Shown in pieces: positions 51,716 through 59,392 of a stretch of DNA of 64,000 bases. Position 1 is the stretch's first letter. Each line of letters starts with the position of its first letter. The position numbers and the translations under genes were made by a program. Source of the stretch: Virgibacillus natechei (GTDB lineage Bacteria; Bacillota; Bacilli; Bacillales; Amphibacillaceae); NCBI RefSeq assembly GCF_026013645.1, contig NZ_CP110224.1, positions 62,001 to 126,000 of the forward strand. The letters run 5' to 3'. A model generated the notes under the pieces. That model was not told where the DNA came from. It ran no database searches and saw nothing but the letters and a program-made list of their open reading frames with translations.

Positions 51716-51964
51716 TTATTCTTCTTCTCTATCCCCTTTGGATACATCCTGTACATTTAATTTTTTCTTTTGCTCTTCTTTAATAAAATCGTAAAATCCA
51801 GGCACATCCTCATATTTAACATTATCAGCAGATTTAATAATCTTTTCCATTAAATCTTGCTTGACATCCTCACGATATTTCTCGGGAATAGAATTAATAC
51901 TCTTTCTAATTTTTGGTTCAACTTTCTTTATAAGTTCTTGATGCAACTCTTCATATCTTCTCAA
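51716..51964 (-). CDS. RsoA-like sigma co-factor 2 (HTH_16-type)
   Basis: 82 residues. VEPKIRKSINSIPEKYREDVKQDLMEKI and VPGFYDFIKEEQ align with the RsoA-like protein at 48803-49009. The start overlaps the stop of the sigma-like gene by four bases (ATGA), so the two proteins should be made in equal amounts, as expected for two halves of one sigma factor. The C-terminus has an extra Lys/Asp-rich tail. Confidence 0.7.
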   Translation of the reverse strand: MRRYEELHQELIKKVEPKIRKSINSIPEKYREDVKQDLMEKIIKSADNVKYEDVPGFYDFIKEEQKKKLNVQDVSKGDREEE

Positions 51965-52554
51965 GATGCCACCTCCAGCTTGTTTTTTAAAGATTTTATT
52001 GCCCGTTTATGGATTCTGGAAATGTTTTGGTCACTATCACCGAAAACATCTGCAATTTCTTTATTTCCTAAACCCTCCGCATATAACAAGTTAAGAACCT
52101 TTAGCTGTTTAGTAGAAAGTGACAAGAGGGCTTTATAAAGGTTTTTGTCCGTTGTGCAGTCTAGAAGTCCCAAATGATTCTCTAATTTATCTTCCGGAGT
52201 GTGAATATTTTCATCTGTAGTTAAATCTATTAATCCAACGCTTTCGTCTTCTTCTGTCGTAAAATCATCTAAAATAAAAAGGTTTCGCTTATGGAACCTT
52301 GAATACCTTTCCTTCATCTCAATGGTGTAAAAACGAATTAATTTGGTCGTATAATTGAACAATTTTACTTTATAGAAATGTTCTTTAAATGCTTCATCCA
52401 AGTGTCTTTTGTTGGCAATGCCTTCCTCTTCATATGCAGAGATTAGAAGAGAGATATTTTTATCAGAACTAAAAAAGTGATGCATTACCGAGTTTTCCAA
52501 AATATAGAGATCACCAGGAAAATAGTCTTCAATATAATTACCTGTCATTTCCAT
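51961..52554 (-). CDS. SigO-like sigma factor subunit 2
   Basis: 197 residues from ATG 52554 (AAGGGGG eight bases upstream; GTG 52563 overlaps that site). The C-terminal region 4 helix-turn-helix is LSTKQLKVLNLLYAEGLGNKEIADVFGDSDQNISRIHKRAIKSL. The N-terminal part aligns loosely with sigma-like protein 1 (HLDEAFKEHFYKVKLFNYTTKL versus KLDRAFKRYFKEKKKVLYIS). It forms an operon with RsoA-like gene 2 and lies just downstream of a YvrJ homologue, the same gene company as sigO in B. subtilis. Confidence 0.75.
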   Translation of the reverse strand: MEMTGNYIEDYFPGDLYILENSVMHHFFSSDKNISLLISAYEEEGIANKRHLDEAFKEHFYKVKLFNYTTKLIRFYTIEMKERYSRFHKRNLFILDDFTTEEDESVGLIDLTTDENIHTPEDKLENHLGLLDCTTDKNLYKALLSLSTKQLKVLNLLYAEGLGNKEIADVFGDSDQNISRIHKRAIKSLKNKLEVAS

Positions 52555-52577
52555 TGTTAACACCCCCTTATATTATT

Positions 52578-52605
52578 AAAGAGACATATGTTTGCATAAA
52601 ATAAA
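52578..52605 (-). promoter_or_regulatory. Island promoter motif upstream of SigO-like gene 2
   Basis: Minus strand: TTTA (52605-52602) in place of TTGA, 18 bases, CTCTTT (52583-52578), then AATAATA. It lies 24 bases before the sigma gene start. Confidence 0.5.
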
Positions 52606-52620
52606 CTTCTTCAAGAAAAA

Positions 52621-52656
52621 AATAGAACATACATTCCTTAGAATGTGTGTTCTATT
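52621..52656 (-). terminator. Terminator after the YvrJ-like gene
   Basis: A 16-pair stem (52621-52636 with 52641-52656, one G-T pair, loop CTTA) is followed on the minus strand by seven T residues. It separates yvrJ from the sigma operon. Confidence 0.85.
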
Positions 52657-52712
52657 ATGTAGATTGACTATCTCGATGTCTATTTTTTCTTTGTTCCACT
52701 TTATGGTAATTA

Positions 52713-52883
52713 TTACTTATTCTTATCTTTTATTAATATTTTTTCAATTGTTCTTGCCATTGAATTAACCCTATCAGAAAGTTCTCCTATTTTCTGTTCA
52801 AATCGAACAAGCAAGTAGATAGATACGAGAATAGGAAACCCAAAATTACCTAATAACATTGCAATTTCATTCGCATGTTCCAT
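52713..52883 (-). CDS. YvrJ-family small membrane protein
   Basis: 56 residues, start 52883 with GGAGGGG upstream. One hydrophobic helix (LLGNFGFPILVSIYLLVRFE) followed by KIGELSDRVNSMARTIEKI is the YvrJ pattern. In B. subtilis yvrJ lies beside the sigO (yvrI) and rsoA (yvrHa) genes. It has its own island-type promoter motif and terminator. Role unknown; similar size and topology to holin-like or anchor peptides. Confidence 0.75.
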   Translation of the reverse strand: MEHANEIAMLLGNFGFPILVSIYLLVRFEQKIGELSDRVNSMARTIEKILIKDKNK

Positions 52884-52907
52884 ATGACCCCTCCTTTCCT
52901 ATTATCT

Positions 52908-52935
52908 AAAGAGGATTCGAGTTAATCCTATTCAA
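52908..52935 (-). promoter_or_regulatory. Island promoter motif upstream of yvrJ-like gene
   Basis: Minus strand: TTGA (52935-52932), 18 bases, CTCTTT (52913-52908), then AGATAA. It lies 25 bases before the gene start. The rest of 52936-53118 is A/T-rich without a visible gene. Confidence 0.6.
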
Positions 52936-53118
52936 CTATCAAATTTTTACATTGGAGTTGATTTTTACTTCATATATCCCTCTTTTATAGTCAACTGATG
53001 AAAAAGGGTGGTGAGGAAATGGACTTGATTTCTATGATTTCTAATTCGCAAACATATTGATAAGGATAGGGAGATCTGCCGAAGAAAAGAGGATTGCTTA
53101 AAAAATTTATCAAAATGG

Positions 53119-53150
53119 TTGATTTTTTAGTATACTTTTTCCTCTTTTAT
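53119..53150 (+). promoter_or_regulatory. Island promoter motif upstream of amidase 2
   Basis: TTGATTTTTT (from 53119), 19 bases after TTGA, CTCTTT (53142-53147), then TAT. It lies about 100 bases before the amidase start. Confidence 0.5.
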
Positions 53151-53250
53151 AAAGTGAAAGATGCTCCACCTATTAAGGAACGAGAGGATTCTTAATTCTT
53201 TCTATTTGAAACAGGTGGATATAAAAAATAGTATAAGGAGATGGACAATT

Positions 53251-55419
53251 ATGAGCACAGGAAGAGTTTTACGTTTAACAAGTCCTTACATGCAAGGAGA
53301 AGATGTTCGAGAGCTGCAACAAGCATTGGTAGATAATAACTTTTATCCGGATGTAAATGCTTCAGACTATGGAGTAGATGGAGTTTATGGTCCAGATACC
53401 GAAGATGCGGTACGCCGTTACCAAACTGTTCAAGGATTAGAAGTAGACGGTATAGCAGGCCAGGCAACATTGGCATCTCTCGGGGTTAGCAGTGGAGGAA
53501 CTGGCGGCACTGGAGGAAATGTATTACAACGAGGAGATTCTGGATCAGCAGTACGAGAGTTGCAACAAGCACTGGTAGATAATAATTTCTATCCGGATGT
53601 AAACGCCTCAGACAATGGAGTAGACGGGGTTTATGGTCCAGATACTGAGGATGCAGTACGCCGTTATCAAACCATTCAAGGACTAGAAGTAGATGGAATA
53701 GCAGGTCCAGCGACATTGGGATCACTTGGTTTAAGCAGCGGTGGAACAGGAGGCACCGGTGGCTCAGGAGGAAGTGTTTTGCAACGAGGAGATTCCGGTT
53801 CAGCAGTACGAGAGCTGCAACAAGCATTGGTAGATAATAATTTTTACCCGGATGTAAACGCCTCTGACAATGGGGTAGACGGAGTTTATGGTCCAGATAC
53901 CGAAGATGCGGTACGCCGTTATCAAACCATTGAAGGACTAGAAGTAGATGGCATCGCTGGCCCAGAGACATTGGGATCACTTGGTTTAAGCAGCGGTGGC
54001 ACAGGAGGAAACGTATTACAACGAGGAGATTCGGGTTCAGCAGTCCGAGAGTTGCAGCAAGCATTGGTAGATAATAATTTCTATCCGGATGTAAATGCCT
54101 CTGACAATGGAGTAGATGGAGTTTATGGTCCAGATACCGAAGATGCGGTACGCCGTTACCAAACCATAGAAGGGTTAGAAGTAGATGGAATCGCTGGCCC
54201 AGAGACGTTGGGATCACTTGGTTTAAGCAACAGCGGAGGAACCGGTGGAACTGGAGGCACTGGTGGCTCAGACGGTGGTTACAGTATTGGTGGTGACATG
54301 GGTCATCTAACTGTAGTAAATGATATTATTCCACGTTTTAATGGTAACCGTCCAAGTATTATCATGACTCCACAGTATATTACGATTCATGAGACGGCTA
54401 ATACGGATGTTGGAGCAAATGCTGCTATGCATGCTAATTATGTAAAACAACCAGGGACAGCAGTTTCGTGGCATTTTACGGTAGATGATGGAAATAGGAT
54501 TTATCAACATCTCCCAACGTATGAGACTGGGTATCATGCAGGAGATGGAAGTGGAGATGGAAATCGCAATAGTATTGGAATTGAACTATGTGTAAACAGT
54601 GATGGATACTTCTTGGAAACCAGACGAAATGCAGCGGCATTAGTTAAGAAATTAATGACGGACTTTGCAATTCCAATTTCTAATGTAGTTCCGCATAACC
54701 ATTGGAGTGGGAAAAACTGCCCTGCTAATTTACTAAGTGTCTTTGATGACTTTCTGGCTCAAGTTGAGAATTCCTCTTATGAGGAGCCTGAAGTATACAG
54801 CCCGGACTCCGTCTTTACAGATAAAAACCCTTTCTTATCACCGGATACCCCTGAATACGATTATGACATTACAGTAGGAGGACTAACCGGGACTCTGACC
54901 GGAACTCTGGTTTTAGACGGTGACGTTCCATGGACAATTGCAGAAGAAGGAGAGAATGGTGAAAGTAAAGTTCTGCATAGTCATGAGTTGGATGATGGCA
55001 TGGATAAGATGCTAAATATAATGAAAGAACACTATGGATTGAATGAATATGGGAGTATTCAGGAGGCGCGGACTGAAATTGAAGGGATACTTGGTGAAGT
55101 GATGGATCGTCTAGAGGAGGTGCGTATTGATTACTTTACTGATTTTGAAGCTACGTGGGATCCGCCTTTTCTTAACACAACTTATATAAAGATGGAAATT
55201 CTCTATTTTATTCCGGGTTCGGATGCAAAACTTTTGGAAACTGTTTCTTTAGATGAAATAGATTATGATAATAATAGGAATAGGGGTAGGCCGCAAACTG
55301 GGTTAGTTTTGGTGTTGGTTTTGCTCGCGGTATTCGCGCTTGTGGCATTAGGGTTAACGATGGGCAGTATTATAGCTGCAATTATAGCGTTGTTATTTGG
55401 TTCATCCGCAGCAAGCTAA
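53251..55419 (+). CDS. Large peptidoglycan amidase 2 with four near-identical PG-binding repeats
   Basis: 722 residues from ATG 53251 (AAGGAG upstream). Four repeats with RELQQALVDNNFYPDVNAS, GVDGVYGPDTEDAVRRYQ and GLEVDGIAG, at DNA spacing 255, 255 and 237 bp, joined by GGTGG linkers. Amidase_2 follows at about 365-515 (IHETAN, SWHFTVDDGN, YHAGDGSGDGNRNS, HNHWSGKNCP). A unique domain and a strongly hydrophobic C-terminus (GLVLVLVLLAVFALVALGL and IIAAIIALLFG) end the protein. No signal peptide. It is a paralogue of the amidase at 45203-47437. Confidence 0.9.
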   Translation: MSTGRVLRLTSPYMQGEDVRELQQALVDNNFYPDVNASDYGVDGVYGPDTEDAVRRYQTVQGLEVDGIAGQATLASLGVSSGGTGGTGGNVLQRGDSGSAVRELQQALVDNNFYPDVNASDNGVDGVYGPDTEDAVRRYQTIQGLEVDGIAGPATLGSLGLSSGGTGGTGGSGGSVLQRGDSGSAVRELQQALVDNNFYPDVNASDNGVDGVYGPDTEDAVRRYQTIEGLEVDGIAGPETLGSLGLSSGGTGGNVLQRGDSGSAVRELQQALVDNNFYPDVNASDNGVDGVYGPDTEDAVRRYQTIEGLEVDGIAGPETLGSLGLSNSGGTGGTGGTGGSDGGYSIGGDMGHLTVVNDIIPRFNGNRPSIIMTPQYITIHETANTDVGANAAMHANYVKQPGTAVSWHFTVDDGNRIYQHLPTYETGYHAGDGSGDGNRNSIGIELCVNSDGYFLETRRNAAALVKKLMTDFAIPISNVVPHNHWSGKNCPANLLSVFDDFLAQVENSSYEEPEVYSPDSVFTDKNPFLSPDTPEYDYDITVGGLTGTLTGTLVLDGDVPWTIAEEGENGESKVLHSHELDDGMDKMLNIMKEHYGLNEYGSIQEARTEIEGILGEVMDRLEEVRIDYFTDFEATWDPPFLNTTYIKMEILYFIPGSDAKLLETVSLDEIDYDNNRNRGRPQTGLVLVLVLLAVFALVALGLTMGSIIAAIIALLFGSSAAS

Positions 55420-55466
55420 GTAACCTGGTTAGAAGCTAATGAATTAGTCATCTCCCTTAATATTAT

Positions 55467-55493
55467 GGAGCTGTCTTCACCGAAGACAGCTCC
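55467..55493. terminator. Hairpin between amidase 2 and the convergent membrane protein gene
   Basis: GGAGCTGTCTTC (55467-55478) pairs perfectly with GAAGACAGCTCC (55482-55493), loop ACC. T-runs are weak on both sides but position suggests a shared transcription stop. Confidence 0.65.
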
Positions 55494-55521
55494 AGTAATG
55501 AAATCATCAATTAAATTATGT

Positions 55522-56070
55522 TTATTTAGTGTTTGGCAAATTAAATCTCCATGAATTAGCAAAATGGCCTAACCCACCTAGTAAAAACGAAATAAGGGCT
55601 AATAAATAATTAATATCTGAGGTCGCAAAATATAACAACCCTAAAAACACACCAATTACACCACAAAGTAAAGAAGCTTTTCTCCATATTTTATGGATAC
55701 TTTCTCCATCATTTAATAATAAAAAAGCGGCTATTAATAACGAAGAAGCTGAACTAAATTCGTTGAGTGATAAGATAATAATAAGGATGACAATGAGTCT
55801 ATGAAGGGAGGGTTCCTCCGGTAAAGTTTGCTCTGTAATCACCATGCAAAGGAATATACACACCACTGCCACAAAGGTTGCAAGTATAGGTACTAACTTT
55901 TTCTCTCTAATGAACAGGGTGCGTTTGTGTGCTTTTTTTAAAATCTGGATGTCTGGGATACTAGCACTTTTATATTTTATGACAATGAATATGCTTACTT
56001 GGACAAAAATGAGGCAAAACGCCAGGAGTCCTGCAGCTAATATAGCGTTCCCCCATAAAAGGTCAATCAT
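55522..56070 (-). CDS. Multi-pass membrane protein, unknown
   Basis: 182 residues with about six hydrophobic segments (around 8-32, 60-78, 88-104, 106-120, 132-150, 153-172) and a basic loop KKAHKRTLFIREKK. GGAGG precedes the ATG. No family recognised and no conserved polar residues in the helices that would suggest transport. It converges on amidase 2 and lacks the island promoter motif. Confidence 0.6.
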   Translation of the reverse strand: MIDLLWGNAILAAGLLAFCLIFVQVSIFIVIKYKSASIPDIQILKKAHKRTLFIREKKLVPILATFVAVVCIFLCMVITEQTLPEEPSLHRLIVILIIILSLNEFSSASSLLIAAFLLLNDGESIHKIWRKASLLCGVIGVFLGLLYFATSDINYLLALISFLLGGLGHFANSWRFNLPNTK

Positions 56071-56414
56071 GAATAGTCCTCCTTTTTGATTTTAATAGTT
56101 AATATATAATCTGAGTGACAACAAAGAAATCAGCTTTAATCATCCTAACATAAAATTATTTAATTATGTCGATTGCCTGTATCTATAAATCGAATATCGT
56201 TAATATCGTATTTTCTTTGAATAGGAAAATAAGTAAAGAAAATGCTGAAAAAGAGTATGATAATTGCTTGAAAAAGCAATTACTTTCCCAATATACAAAT
56301 TATTTATTCTATGATAAGTTTATTATAAGAAAGTTTAATAAATTACAAAAGTAGGATAGCTTAGGAAGACAATTAAAATAGTAGTTTATTAATAATGAAA
56401 AGAGAGGTTTATCA
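56071..56414. other. A/T-rich spacer without a supported gene
   Basis: One 62-codon ORF (56166-56354) has no ribosome site and unusual composition, so I do not call it. A ribosome site (AAGAGAGG) for the following gene lies at 56399-56406. Confidence 0.5.
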
Positions 56415-57393
56415 ATGAAACTAAAAGCCTTTATAGGAAGTATGTTGTTATGTATAATTATACTATTTGCCCCGATTATGGTGAACGCTGGCGTAAGTAC
56501 TCATATACTTCATCCGGGGGAATCAGGGGGGATGACGTATGGTGTACATCTTCACCAAGACCCTGCTAGTTTCTGAAACAACAGCTGGAAGAATTAAAGA
56601 TATTACCGAACCTGGAAATTATTTAGATGTAGATCCTTTTGCTTATGGTTTAAAAGGGCCATCAAGTATAGTTCCGTTGCCAGATGGGAGAATTTACGTC
56701 TGTGAAACTTCAGGGAATAGGATTGTTGATATAAGTATGGGTGGAGAAAGCTCAGATAATATACCTTTTATTGATGGTTTAAAAAGACCATATAGTTTAA
56801 CCTATTTAGATAATAATTTAGAAGTAGTAGAGCGTGAAAGTGTTAGCTCAAATAGAGTTTTAAAAATTAATCCAGACACTGGTTCTAAAAATGTGTTAAT
56901 AAAAAATATACCAGCAGTACCAATGCCTGGATTAGAAGGAATTCTTCCTCAGAGTGCCTTTCCTGATGACTGGGAATATGAGTGGAGTATGTTTAGTAGT
57001 TGTGCAGGCTGGAAAACGAAAATACGAGCCGAGGATGGGAACGAATTTAGTGTATCTAGTAGTTCTGCTTTGGGCCAAATTGTTAAGGATCCAGAGAGTG
57101 AATCAGATTATATGGATATAGTTAAAAATGGACATTTGATAGCTTCTGGATTGGATTGGAAAGGTGGTATGATTCAACATCCAACTAATAAAATGTTATA
57201 TGTTACTCAGCCACACAAAGGTACTATACTGGAAGTAGATCCTTTTGATAGTAGAGATTATAGATTTCAAGCCCCTATTATTCAGGGTTTAAACATGCCG
57301 ACCTGTGTGAGATTCAGTCCTGATGGCAATAGTTTGTATGTATGTTCAGCGCCTACAGGGTCTATTTGGAAACTTTCGGGTTTTCAAGCTTAA
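56415..57393 (+). pseudogene. Secreted beta-propeller (NHL/SMP-30-like) protein gene with a frameshift
   Basis: ATG 56415, with AGAGAGG upstream, opens a clear signal peptide (MKLKAFIGSMLLCIIILFAP, cleavage after VNA) and continues 53 codons to a TGA. The mature protein continues in the +1 frame from about 56545 with LLVSETTAGRIKDITEPGNY and repeats such as LPDGRIYVCETSGNRIVDIS and FSPDGNSLYVCSAPTGSIWKL, four to six propeller blades. One base is gained or lost near 56545-56570. Either a recent pseudogene or a sequence error. Confidence 0.75.
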
Positions 57394-57399
57394 AGGAAT

Positions 57400-57420
57400 G
57401 GAGGCTTTATTGCCTCCTTT
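57400..57420 (+). terminator. Terminator between propeller and MFS genes
   Basis: GGAGGC (57400-57405) pairs with GCCTCC (57412-57417), loop TTTATT, followed by TTTCTTCT. Confidence 0.7.
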
Positions 57421-57443
57421 CTTCTATATGGGGGTGTTTTAAT

Positions 57444-58673
57444 ATGGCATACACGCCAAAACTTATAACCGCACTACATAATAAGTCCTTTGCTTTGCTA
57501 TGGTCCGGACAGAGCATATCTTTTTTTGGGTTAGCGATCTATTCCACTACACTTCCTTTTCTAGTTTTTCATGCTGACGGGGGTGCAATTGAACTCGGAT
57601 TGACAAATACATTCTTTATTCTTCCACAGATTATCTTTCTATTAATGAGTGGCGTTTATGTTGATCGATGGCCGAGGCGAAGGGTACTGATAGTTTGTGA
57701 TATCATTCGCGGCGGAGCTGTACTTGGGATTTCATTGCTCATCATCACGGATGCGTTGGTGCTCACGCATATTTACATATTAACGGCCTTAATGGGGTTT
57801 ATTTCCACGTTTTACCGTCCGGCTGTTCGAGGAATAATTCCGCAGATTGTAAGAAAGGATCAGCTTATAGCTGCTAATTCGCTTCGATCTATTTCGGGGC
57901 AAGTAAGTGAAATGGTTGGACCTGTAGTTGGTGGGGCGCTTGTTGCTGCTATCGGGCTCTATATTGCTTATAGTATTAATGCGGTTACATTTTTATTATC
58001 CGCCCTGTTTATTTCTTTCGTATCGATTAAAACGAAAGATGAAAAGGGGATAAATGAGCCGAAACTCGCAACTTCTTTTTGGAATGACTTTAAAGATGGA
58101 TGGAATGCGATTCGTGAGCGAGCATGGCTGGGAGCGAGTATTTTAATTGGATCTTTATCAAATATTGGGATTGCCTCTTTTGATGTGATCATTTTGCCTG
58201 TTTATGCAGAGACTTCATATAATGGGGTGCAAACATATGGATGGTTTTTGGCTGCGATGGCTATAGGAGCATTATTATGTGCAACGATCATTGGGCGATT
58301 AGAGAGGATATCTTATCGTGGTATTTTATATTATGTTTTTATGGCATTGTCAGGGGTATGCGTTCTGCTTTTGTCATTAAGGCCAGTATTCCTTGTGTCT
58401 CTCTTTCTATTAGCCGTAATCGGATTCAGCTTAACGGCATTTATCATTATTTGGGATAGCGCTGTACAGGAATTAGTCGATGAGCATGTACTGGGGCGTG
58501 TTACTAGTTTTCAGATGTTTGGTGGGTTGGCCCTTTTGCCGATTGGTTACGGCTTATTTGGTTCTTTCATTGAAAACCTGGGAACTGTAATGGCAATGGG
58601 GATAGCGGGGGTAATAATTGTTCTTGTCTCTTTGCTTGGTTTGACTAATAAAAGGGTGCGGCAGCTTAACTAA
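57444..58673 (+). CDS. MFS efflux transporter (EntS/macrolide-efflux-like, MFS_3)
   Basis: 409 residues from ATG 57444 (GGGGGTG upstream). Twelve hydrophobic segments. It starts with FALLWSGQSISFFGLAIYSTTLPFLV, the usual opening of this subgroup, then SGVYVDRWPRRRVLIVCD (motif A) and a TALMGFISTFYRPAVRGIIP helix with PQIV..DQLIAANSL next to it, typical of MFS_3. Likely a drug or siderophore exporter; substrate unknown. It is the last gene of the island before bofA. Confidence 0.85.
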   Translation: MAYTPKLITALHNKSFALLWSGQSISFFGLAIYSTTLPFLVFHADGGAIELGLTNTFFILPQIIFLLMSGVYVDRWPRRRVLIVCDIIRGGAVLGISLLIITDALVLTHIYILTALMGFISTFYRPAVRGIIPQIVRKDQLIAANSLRSISGQVSEMVGPVVGGALVAAIGLYIAYSINAVTFLLSALFISFVSIKTKDEKGINEPKLATSFWNDFKDGWNAIRERAWLGASILIGSLSNIGIASFDVIILPVYAETSYNGVQTYGWFLAAMAIGALLCATIIGRLERISYRGILYYVFMALSGVCVLLLSLRPVFLVSLFLLAVIGFSLTAFIIIWDSAVQELVDEHVLGRVTSFQMFGGLALLPIGYGLFGSFIENLGTVMAMGIAGVIIVLVSLLGLTNKRVRQLN

Positions 58674-58758
58674 GGATGTTTTGGTTTTTTCCAGTTCTTT
58701 TTCCACGTTTTATATCATATGTACTAATAAGGGGACAAGGAAAAGGGGTTGATTTGAG

Positions 58759-59022
58759 TTGAGTTCTACGGTCGTTATTTCCATTATGATTGCATTAATT
58801 GTTTTATTATTAATTGTAGGTGCTCCGGTTAAGCCGATGCGTTTTATTGGACAAAGTACCGTTAAACTGGGGATAGGTATCTTGTTTTTGTTTTTCCTGA
58901 ATGTGTTTGGTGGAGCAATAGGGCTACATATTCCTATTAATCTGTTTACCGTAATCGTGTCAGGGTTTTTAGGTATATTTGGACTAGCCTCACTGACGGC
59001 AATTCATTTGTTTTTAATTTAA
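58759..59022 (+). CDS. bofA: Pro-sigma-K processing inhibitor BofA
   Basis: 87 residues from TTG 58759 (AAAGGGG upstream), the same length as B. subtilis BofA. It has hydrophobic segments around 5-22 and 36-54 and the conserved C-terminal FGGAIGLHIPINLFTVIVSGFLGIFG. It holds the SpoIVFB protease inactive in the forespore membrane until SigK is needed. In B. subtilis it directly follows yaaL; here it marks the right border of the island. Confidence 0.92.
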   Translation: MSSTVVISIMIALIVLLLIVGAPVKPMRFIGQSTVKLGIGILFLFFLNVFGGAIGLHIPINLFTVIVSGFLGIFGLASLTAIHLFLI

Positions 59023-59117
59023 GGTAGGTTGGATCAAAGCTAAAATAAAAGTTTCAAAGTTTCCTTGTATAAATTCCGTTAGATTGGGAGATACTAATTT
59101 CTAATGGAGGTGGGGAA

Positions 59118-59309
59118 ATGAAACAATCTAATTTCTTTGAGCGGTGCGGTATTTGTGAGGAAGAAAAGGCAAGGGGCATTCATTTGTATACCATGTTTAT
59201 TTGCAGTGAATGTGAGTATAATATGATTCATACCGAGCCCAGAGAAGAGAAGTATAACTACTATCTAAGAAAATTAAAAAATGTAAGCAAACCGAAATTA
59301 TATTCATAG
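59118..59309 (+). CDS. csfB: Anti-sigma-G factor Gin (CsfB)
   Basis: 63 residues with a zinc site of two CxxC pairs, Cys10/Cys13 (RCGICEEEKARGIHLY) and Cys29/Cys32 (ICSECEYNMI). The length and pattern match CsfB/Gin, which blocks SigG until engulfment ends and can also act on SigE. GGAGG precedes the ATG. It follows bofA as in B. subtilis, without rRNA genes between. A terminator at 59315-59344 ends the gene. Confidence 0.93.
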   Translation: MKQSNFFERCGICEEEKARGIHLYTMFICSECEYNMIHTEPREEKYNYYLRKLKNVSKPKLYS

Positions 59310-59314
59310 ATTAG

Positions 59315-59344
59315 AAAGTCTTTGCGCGTCAAAGGCTTTTTTTG
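59315..59344 (+). terminator. Terminator after csfB
   Basis: AAAGTCTTTG (59315-59324) pairs with CAAAGGCTTT (59330-59339, one T-G pair), followed by a T-run. Confidence 0.8.
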
Positions 59345-59392
59345 TTTTTAATGTGCTTTTCAATGGGGTGGACGAGGGGCCACCCGTTTCAC

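Noticed and set aside
53486..54217. Long minus-strand reading frame opposite the amidase 2 repeats
   Set aside because: It is the mirror of repeated, codon-biased coding sequence, has no ribosome site, and gives a Leu/His-rich nonsense protein.
45104..55419. Second prophage remnant
   Set aside because: Holin and amidases suggest phage lysis genes, but there are no capsid, tail, packaging, integrase or attachment sequences, and dedicated sigma genes are not typical of such remnants.
56166..56354. 62-codon reading frame
   Set aside because: No ribosome site, no promoter, and amino acid composition of random A/T-rich sequence.
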